A stretch of 64,000 nucleotides of DNA, from the NCBI GenBank assembly GCA_028285035.1, contig JANQQF010000047.1:62001-126000 (forward strand), written 5' to 3'. The notes under the pieces are model-generated. The model did not search any database. It worked only from the letters and a program-made list of their open reading frames with translations, and had not been told where the DNA came from. The position numbers and the translations under genes were made by a program. Shown one piece after another: positions 1 to 6,800 of the stretch. This DNA is from Phycisphaerae bacterium (GTDB lineage Bacteria; Chloroflexota; Anaerolineae; 4572-78; J111). The stretch's first letter is position 1, and each line of letters begins with the position of its first letter.

Positions 1-427
1 CGGGGTGAACGACGATGTCATTGGGCGCATTTAGTCGTTTACCCTCAAATTGGTCCATCAAAACGGTGATGGTGCCATCAAACTCCGTTCGGGTGACCCG
101 CCGAGCATCGTGCTCGCAGGACAACAGCCGCCCCTGTTGATCGCGTGTGTTACCATTAGTGTTATTCGAGGGCTGGCGGAAGGTGGTCACCGTGCCCGTC
201 TCTTCCACCCAACGCATGATCCGGTTGTTGGGAATATCACTAAACAACAAGTAGCGGCCATCGCCAAACCAGACGGGGCCTTCGGTCCAGCGCGCTCCCG
301 TGTAGATGCGCTCTACAGCTGCACTACCCAACGCATATTGCTGAAACCGTGGATCGATGACCTCTACCGCTGGCTCTGGGTAGCGGACGACTCCATTTTC
401 CCAATCTCTGTCCATTTGTCTTTTCAT
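1..427 (-). CDS. SMP-30/gluconolactonase/LRE-family protein (3' end cut off by window)
   Basis: The first 142 codons of a minus-strand gene are visible; the rest lies left of the window. The start ATG at 425-427 has a GGAGG seven bases upstream. Seen in the sequence: GARWTEGPVW, FSDIPNNRIMRW, LLSCEH and LNAPNDIVV, which are the successive blade motifs of the six-bladed beta-propeller SMP-30/gluconolactonase/LRE family. In that family the Glu of the WTEGP motif and the Asn of NAPND bind a divalent metal, and members are mostly lactonases acting on sugar lactones. No signal peptide is visible, so it is probably cytoplasmic. It follows the MOSC gene by 45 bases on the same strand and could be co-transcribed with it. 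Substrate cannot be told from the sequence. Confidence 0.85.
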   Translation of the reverse strand, partial: MKRQMDRDWENGVVRYPEPAVEVIDPRFQQYALGSAAVERIYTGARWTEGPVWFGDGRYLLFSDIPNNRIMRWVEETGTVTTFRQPSNNTNGNTRDQQGRLLSCEHDARRVTRTEFDGTITVLMDQFEGKRLNAPNDIVVHP

Positions 428-472
428 TATTCTGCCTCCTCAAATCTGCTTCCATCTCATGAGATCAATCAC

Positions 473-1264
473 TTAGTCCAACACCTCTATTGCATCGCCC
501 TTCTTGAGTATTCCTTCAACCAAAACGGCACAATAAACCCCAGCAAGATTATCATGTGATTGAGCGACCTTACGTAAAACGTTTGGGTTATGTTCGCCTG
601 TGTCTGGGTCGAGCGAAATCATTTTACAACGCGGATCTTGTTCTAGAACCATAATCTCTGCCTTTGAACCGATACGCAACCTGCGCCCAACGAACTCATC
701 CTCAGCAAAACCGTCCCCCGATGTGAGATCAAGATAGACATTTGCCCGAAAGCGTCGCTTATCAAGGGGAATGCCCAACTCGGCTTCTATCTGTTGGACA
801 GTTTGTAGGCTAATCAATGAAACCGGACGGCAGTCGGTCAGGGCGCGATCTGAACGGACTAGGGTGAGGTGATTTTCGCCACGCAGTCCTTCGGTAAGCA
901 GGTCTAACAACGTTGGATCATCAATAGCGACGACCTCATCTGATGGTGTAACGACATCCAATACTAGGTCGTTCGGTTCGCCATTGGCCGGGGTGACACC
1001 GGGCGCGATGCTCATCGCTTCAGCGAGATTTGGCGGTTTCACCGCTCTTTCAGGGTAACGAAACTGGGGGCGATAGCACAGCATTCGCTCTTGGACTGGT
1101 GCGTTTAGATAAGGAAATCCTTTGCGTGCGGATGAATTCCTAAAGGCGAAGCAGCGGTCGCCGTAAAAGCCGGAAAACCCCATAAACGCCTCAGGTATCT
1201 CCTCTCCACGCATACTCTTAACTGGATAACGCCACAAGCTTTCGATAACTCCAATCGTTGTCAC
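473..1264 (-). CDS. MOSC domain protein (YcbX-like)
   Basis: A 263-residue protein with an N-terminal MOSC beta-barrel half (IGVIESLWRYPVKSMRGE, residues 4-21) and a C-terminal MOSC core. The core carries the conserved cysteine in EQDPRCKMISLDPDTGEHNP (about residues 208-227). MOSC proteins bind a molybdenum-cofactor sulfur or persulfide at that Cys; YcbX-type members reduce N-hydroxylated compounds with a partner reductase. The start ATG at 1264 has an AAGGAG eight bases upstream, and the length fits the family. No partner reductase gene is adjacent. The family call is firm; the exact reaction is not determined. Confidence 0.9.
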   Translation of the reverse strand: MTTIGVIESLWRYPVKSMRGEEIPEAFMGFSGFYGDRCFAFRNSSARKGFPYLNAPVQERMLCYRPQFRYPERAVKPPNLAEAMSIAPGVTPANGEPNDLVLDVVTPSDEVVAIDDPTLLDLLTEGLRGENHLTLVRSDRALTDCRPVSLISLQTVQQIEAELGIPLDKRRFRANVYLDLTSGDGFAEDEFVGRRLRIGSKAEIMVLEQDPRCKMISLDPDTGEHNPNVLRKVAQSHDNLAGVYCAVLVEGILKKGDAIEVLD

Positions 1265-1585
1265 ATCACGACTCCTTTTATTTTTTGTGCTACTTAACCC
1301 AAGTTTTGAGTTAGTCAGACCCTAAGGGGGCCTTTGGGAATTATGAATTTGACGAAAAGTGAGGATGTTATTTCGATGATGAAGGAGGCCGTGTCAATGA
1401 CACGCGAAATCTTCTAGGTCGGGCTAGTATCATAACCGACCTAGAAGATTTCTCACCCTAAAGGGTTCGAAATAACATATTATCTCATCACCTACTATTG
1501 AGCCACCACCAACAAAAGTTCTTCTCTTATGGACTACCGTTCAAATTTCAGAGAATTATATCTGGGTCAGTGATTCAACGCCAAC
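1265..1585. other. 321-bp intergenic region dominated by one large inverted repeat
   Basis: No ORF with a convincing start was found here. The region must hold the promoter of the MOSC gene and the 3' end of the transcript from the small gene at 1586. Its main content is the nested inverted repeat listed separately. The stretch 1480-1585 shows nothing recognisable. Confidence 0.6.
1365..1478. repeat. Nested inverted repeat (17-bp perfect inner arms)
   Basis: Perfect 17-bp arms at 1406-1422 and 1436-1452 (GAAATCTTCTAGGTCGG and its complement) enclose a 13-nt loop. A second pair of 12-bp arms at 1365-1376 and 1467-1478 (ATGTTATTTCGA and its complement) lies concentrically outside. No T-run follows on either strand, so a simple terminator is unlikely. 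It could be an mRNA-end structure or a small MITE-like element; no target-site duplication was identified. Confidence 0.7.
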
Positions 1586-1789
1586 TTATTTTAAGTGCCA
1601 GCGTATCCCTATAAACTTTTTGCCTTTGCCATTTTCATCAAATTGGTGTTCAGCCGCAAGTCCTTTGGTTACATTATCAGCCTGCCCCTCATCTTGATCT
1701 GCCATCTGGCTGATGTGTTGGCTGTAACCTAAGATTTTTTGAGCTAAGCTGGAGCTAATTTTACCTTGATTGTTCTTTTGAGTTGTCAT
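1586..1789 (-). CDS. Small hypothetical protein, 67 residues
   Basis: Not recognised. A hydrophilic protein rich in Gln, Lys and Asp with no signal peptide, membrane segment or cysteine. It starts MTTQKNNQGKIS and ends GIRWHLK. An AAGGA lies eight bases upstream of the ATG at 1789, which supports translation. It lies 30 bases downstream of the CSLREA gene on the same strand, so the two probably form an operon under the repeat-bearing promoter near 3.78 kb. Function unknown. Confidence 0.6.
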   Translation of the reverse strand: MTTQKNNQGKISSSLAQKILGYSQHISQMADQDEGQADNVTKGLAAEHQFDENGKGKKFIGIRWHLK

Positions 1790-1819
1790 TATTTTATCCT
1801 TATTTGTATTGATTGATAA

Positions 1820-3703
1820 CTACTGAAACATAGCTGGGAGATAAATGATATATTCATCATCCTCTTCTTCTTCGCCTTCTTCAACGATAAGGAGTGCAGA
1901 TTCGACTGCCCCAATATCACAGTTTGCGCCGGAGCGTGACTGATTTCGTTGATCTACACCGTTCACGGGTGGATTGGCACAGGCGGTTGTGTCGGCGACG
2001 CCATAGGCTGGACTGGCAGGCGTAATAAAGTGAACAAACGTCTCTTCGTGGGACTTGACTGAATTGAGCTGAGGATCAACATTGATCAGGTCCGAAGCTT
2101 GATTGGCTGCAAAACACGTGTCATCCGAGACAAGATTGTGCCCCAGTGAAACTAAGGGGGGCGTGTCGTGGCTGGTCACACAAACACTTTCGCCGGCTGG
2201 GGCAGCCAGGATTGAATTGATAACGGTCGGGAAAATGCTTCCCGTTTGGGCAAAAATCGTTGAGCCAGCGTTCGACTCGTTGTGGCTCATCGTCACATTG
2301 ATCAACTGAACCTGAACGGTCTCCGAATTACCTTGTACATGTAACCCTGCGCCGTGTCCTAACGTGGTCTTGTTGCTACTCACGGTGCTATTCGCCATGA
2401 GGAGGTTGCTGTCAAATATGTAGATACCTGCACCGCTTGTGGACGTGTTACTAACAATACTGCTTTGGGTTACGGTCATCGAAGCTTGAGAGGTTATATG
2501 AAGGCCTCGACCGTTGTTGCGGACACTCGTTTGCTCCAGCGTTGTTTGGCCCCCTTCCGTGCGCAGGCCGGTGCTCCCATTTTCAAAGATATCGCTTTGT
2601 GTTAGTCGCAAGACGCCCTGATTCACAATCGCTGGTTTTGCACTATGTTGCGTGACCTCAACCGCTGTCAGATCCATTGAGCCTATGGTATTAAAAATTC
2701 CTGCACCGGTTCCCTGGGCTGAATTGTCCTGTAACTGAACACTGTTGCCACTCACTTTCCCATTGGTGTTGTAAATACCACCTCCATCCCCATCAGTGCT
2801 ATTGAGGTTGATTAAATTGGGTGTGCTCCCTTCTTCGAAGATGATAGCCCCATTAACATTGTAAATGCCTCCACCGTTATCAGTCGCGTGATTATCATTG
2901 ATCGAAACCGCCTGTAAGGTTAAGGTTGAGAAAAAACCGTTGCTATAAATACCACCCCCACGTCGACCACCAAGCCCAAGGTCTGTATCTTCATTTTGGG
3001 TAATCTCGACTTGGGTGAGGGTGACGTGACCATCAAAATTAGCAATGCCGCCGCCACGACGCCCCGTGTTGAAGGCTATCAGGCCGTTGCTCATCGTAAG
3101 GGTGCCTTCATCGTTCCGAATGCCACCGCCTGAAGTAATCACCTCGCCGTTGATGAAGTGGATATTTTGTATGTCGACTTTGGCCTGATCAATATGAAGG
3201 ACACGGTCATCAATCAAATCTGCATCAATAACCGCTGGGTTCTTGCCATTCGTCGTGATTTGAACGTCAATGCTATCAAAAGGTAAGTTGTTGGTTAGAA
3301 TATCAAGGTCGCCAGTTTGGGCATCATCTTCATCGGCCCCATTAATGGAGAGGTTGTAAGTTTCCCCATTCTGCAACACAATCTGATCGGTTTGGCTATT
3401 GCTGCCGTGGGCGCATTCCCCGGCAATGATCAGCCCCACCGGGTTACTGTTGGCACTGATAATCGCTTCCCGTAAGGAACAAAGCCCGTCACCGTTGTTG
3501 ATGACATCACTCGTTGTGTTTACGGTGATGATGTTGACGGTGGCCTTTGGTCGATCGTCGACCTGATAACCACGGTCGTTGGGTACGGATGGAAGCGCCT
3601 CCTCTGCCTGAGCCGGTTGCCAGAAGAATAGCATTGCCCCGAGCACGATACTCCATAACAAAAGGTTGATTAGAGCATTCTGTAAATTCCATTTTTGTGC
3701 CAT
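1820..3703 (-). CDS. Secreted CSLREA-domain beta-helix protein
   Basis: Start chosen at the ATG ending at 3703 (MAQKWNLQ...), which has AAGGAG nine bases upstream; a longer TTG reading would include the ribosome site itself. Residues 1-33 form a signal peptide ending near QAEEALPS. The CSLREA motif (DGLCSLREAIISAN) follows at about residues 65-80. Then come many short Gly/Asn-rich turns of the type GGGIYN, a right-handed parallel beta-helix as in pectate-lyase-like surface proteins, and a choice-of-anchor-type end (VNGVDQRNQSRSGANCDIGAVES). The extreme C-terminus is an acidic run followed by YIIYLPAMFQ. The YLP-type tail recurs in Anaerolineae secreted proteins (general knowledge; its role is unknown). 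Probably cell-surface or released; substrate unknown. Confidence 0.85.
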   Translation of the reverse strand: MAQKWNLQNALINLLLWSIVLGAMLFFWQPAQAEEALPSVPNDRGYQVDDRPKATVNIITVNTTSDVINNGDGLCSLREAIISANSNPVGLIIAGECAHGSNSQTDQIVLQNGETYNLSINGADEDDAQTGDLDILTNNLPFDSIDVQITTNGKNPAVIDADLIDDRVLHIDQAKVDIQNIHFINGEVITSGGGIRNDEGTLTMSNGLIAFNTGRRGGGIANFDGHVTLTQVEITQNEDTDLGLGGRRGGGIYSNGFFSTLTLQAVSINDNHATDNGGGIYNVNGAIIFEEGSTPNLINLNSTDGDGGGIYNTNGKVSGNSVQLQDNSAQGTGAGIFNTIGSMDLTAVEVTQHSAKPAIVNQGVLRLTQSDIFENGSTGLRTEGGQTTLEQTSVRNNGRGLHITSQASMTVTQSSIVSNTSTSGAGIYIFDSNLLMANSTVSSNKTTLGHGAGLHVQGNSETVQVQLINVTMSHNESNAGSTIFAQTGSIFPTVINSILAAPAGESVCVTSHDTPPLVSLGHNLVSDDTCFAANQASDLINVDPQLNSVKSHEETFVHFITPASPAYGVADTTACANPPVNGVDQRNQSRSGANCDIGAVESALLIVEEGEEEEDDEYIIYLPAMFQ

Positions 3704-3771
3704 TTTGATACACTCCTTCAAAATAAGTGGTCTAATCTTTGAAAATTGGCTATACTTGAGATGTCGGCAGC

Positions 3772-3818
3772 ACTATAACAAGCTATCGTCGCAAAATCGT
3801 AGCAAAGAACGTTACAAA
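3772..3818 (-). promoter_or_regulatory. Candidate SARP/BTAD operator and promoter for the CSLREA gene
   Basis: On the minus strand three direct repeats follow each other at 12- and 11-bp spacing: TTTGTAACGTTC, TTTGCTACGAT, TTTGCGACGAT (3818 to 3785). Seven bases later comes a -10-like TATAGT (3777-3772), about 70 bases before the CSLREA start codon. SARP activators, whose DNA-binding and BTAD domains are those of the divergent 1,870-residue regulator, are known to bind direct heptamers at 11-bp pitch ending about 8 bp before the -10. No matching -35 is needed in that arrangement. The same TTGCGAC core recurs at 31.19 kb. Confidence 0.6.
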
Positions 3819-3821
3819 TGA

Positions 3822-6800
3822 ATGATGGATCGTCTCAAATTAACGCTATTTGGCCCATTTGAGGCCAGGCTCAATGAGAAACGAATTACAGAATTTGCCA
3901 CTGACAAGGTGCGGGCCCTGCTGGTTTATTTGGCTTTGGAGGGGAATCGCCCCCACCGCCGGGAGACGTTGGCCACCCTGTTATGGGGCGATTGGCCCCA
4001 CGCCGTGGCCCTGCGCAACCTACGTCAGTCGCTCCATCGGCTACGTCAAACCCTCGACCAACACCAATCCGATTTAAGCAACGACCTTCTGACCATTACC
4101 CGCCAAACCGTCCAACTCAATCCCGAATATCTTGATCTAGATGTTACGCATTTTCAACAGTTGGCGCGTGAGATAGAGCAGCACTCCCACGACAATGTGC
4201 AATCGTGTGAGGCGTGTTTGGCGATCTTGGCCGATGCGGTGGCTTTGTATCAGGGAGAGCTGATGACAGGATTTTCGCTGCCCGATGCCCCGGATTTTGA
4301 AAACTGGCTGCTCATTCAGCGGGAGCAATTTCATCATCAAACTTTGGCTGCCTTGGAGGATTTAGCTTTGGCAGCGGAAGCCAAAACGGACTATCAACAG
4401 GCCCAGCGTTACACCACCCGCCAACTTGGTCTAGAGCCGTGGCGTGAGGAGGCCCATCGCCAAATGATGCGGTTGCTGGCCTACGGTGGGCAGCGGAGTG
4501 AGGCGCTGGCTCAGTATGAGCTATGCCGCCAAGTGTTGGCCGAAGAGTTGGCGGTCGAGCCGAGCCTGGAGACCACGGCCCTCTATGAAACAATTCAGGC
4601 TGATGAGCTACAGAAGTTGGTTCACCACGCACCGAAACCTCCGACCACGCCAGCCCCAGCCTCATCCCCCATACGGTTATATCATTTCCCCAATCAATTA
4701 AGTCCATTTGTGGGACGACGTATTGAATTACAACAGATCACCCGCCAACTAGTCGAGCCAGACTGTCGGTTGCTCACCCTGACTGGCCCCGGTGGGGTTG
4801 GTAAAACACGTCTGGCCATCGAGACCGCCCAGCAGATCAAGGTGGAAGGGCCTGACTTTGATGATGGCATATATTTTGTCCCCCTAACTGGGGTGTCTAG
4901 CTCAGATCTGTTGGTGCCGACATTGGGCACGGCCTTGGGCCTCACCTTTAGCGAGCGCGAAACGCCCCAAGTCCAACTGCTCCAATTTTTGGCCCAGCGA
5001 TCGCTCCTGTTGATCTTAGATAACTTTGAACATCTCTTAACGGGTGTTGATTTATTGTCCGAGCTGTTGCAGGAGGCCTCTCACGTCAAACTGCTGGTCA
5101 CCTCACGGGAGCCGCTCAATATGCAGCGGGAGCGACGGGTGCTTGTGGAGGGCTTGGGCTACAGCGAAACGACCGAGTTTGACCCCGCCGAGGCCACCCA
5201 ACTTTTTATTCAAGCGGCCCAACACATTCAACCCGATTTTCAATTAACCCCGCAGGAACATCTGTGGGTGACCCAGATTTGTCAGCGGCTCCAAGGCATT
5301 CCCTTGGCCTTGGAGATTGCGGCCACGTGGCTGCGAATGTATGACCTGGAGAAGATCGCGCACGAGGTCATTAGCAACCTTGATTTATTGGTGACGCCGA
5401 TCAGGGATTTGCCTGAGCGCCATCGCAGTCTACGGGCTGTTTTTGAGCAAACGTGGCGACTGCTCTCCGAGACGGAGCAACGGCTGCTGGCCCAAGCTAC
5501 AGTGTTTCGGGGTGGCTTTGATACGACCGCTCTGCTGACCGTCACCAAGGCCCACCCCATTGATCTAGCCAGTTTGGGCGACAAGTCACTGCTCCAACTG
5601 AACAAGACGGCCCGTTACACCATCCACGAGCTACTGCGTCAGTTTGCGGCGGAAAAATTAGGCCAGTGGTCCGTGGGTGATGAGGCGTTAGAATCCGCTA
5701 CCTTCGCCCAACATAGCCGCTATTACCTTGAGCTTGTTGAGCAGCGTCAGCCTGAATTGCGAAATGCGGGTGCCCAAGCGGCCCTTCGGACCCTCCAGCC
5801 CGACTTTGATAATGTGCGGGCGGCCTGGCAATGGGCGGCTGAGCAGGGGGTGGCGGGCTTACTCATTAGGGGCAACAAAGGCATCCACACCTTTTATGAG
5901 ATTACCGGGCGATATGAAGAAGGCGAAGCAATGTTTCGCACCGCTGCCCACGACATCTCAGCCCGGCTCAAGGAAACCCAGCCAGACCAGCAAGCCGATT
6001 TGGCCGAGGCCCTTTGTTGGTTGTTACAACGGCAAGCCCAATTTCTGGTGCACCTGGGCCAGATCGACCGCGCCTTAGCCATTTGTGACTCGATTTTCTC
6101 ACTGGCCGATCAGTTTGATTGTGTGGGCGTCCGTTATCACACCCTGATTGTCTATGGGCATATCTATCGGTTGCAGGGCGAATATGACGCCGCCGAACCC
6201 GTCCTGACCCAAGCCTTGACCTTTTTTGAGGTGGAGCAAAATGTCGAGGGGCAAGCGGGGGCCTTGTTTGAGCTAGGCTCGATCTCGTGGCAGTCGGGTC
6301 AATTTGACCGGGCCTTGAGCTACTACCAAGCTTCGCTCAACCTAAGCCACGCCCGCCAGAATCTCTACAATGTATCCAACTGTGCCGGGAATATTGGCTC
6401 GGTCTACTGGTTTGGTTATTATGACTATGAGCAAGCCCTGCATTGGTATCAAGAGGCGCTTGAGGTCAGCCAAACGCTGGGGTATCAAGCTGATACCGCC
6501 CGCTGGCTAGGGAACACGGGCTTGGTCTATTGGAAATGGGGCGATTACGAGCGCAGCCTCTCTTTTCAGCAGCAAGCCTTGGAGATGAAACAGCAGATGG
6601 GCGATAAGTTTCGCATCGCCATCGATCTGGGAAATATCGGGCTGCTGTATGCGGATATGGGGGATGATGAGCGAGCCCTCAACTACTATGATCAGGCCTT
6701 GCCGATGCACCAGCGCACCGGGGCCAAATTTTATCGGGCCGAGATTTTGCAGGCCAAAGCCGAACTCCTCTTTCGCCAAGCCGACTACAACACAGCCCAG

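Noticed and set aside
50..559. Plus-strand ORF of 169 codons at the left edge
   Set aside because: It is antisense to the SMP-30-like gene and the end of the MOSC gene, both of which have clear family motifs and ribosome sites; its product has no recognisable features.
1820..3721. Longer TTG starts for the CSLREA gene (3721) and the YugP-type protease gene (21557)
   Set aside because: In both cases the extended reading would include the AAGGAG or AGGAGG ribosome site that serves the ATG further downstream.
4312..4707. Minus-strand ORF of 131 codons inside the BTAD gene
   Set aside because: Shadow frame of a clear coding region, with unusual composition and no ribosome site.
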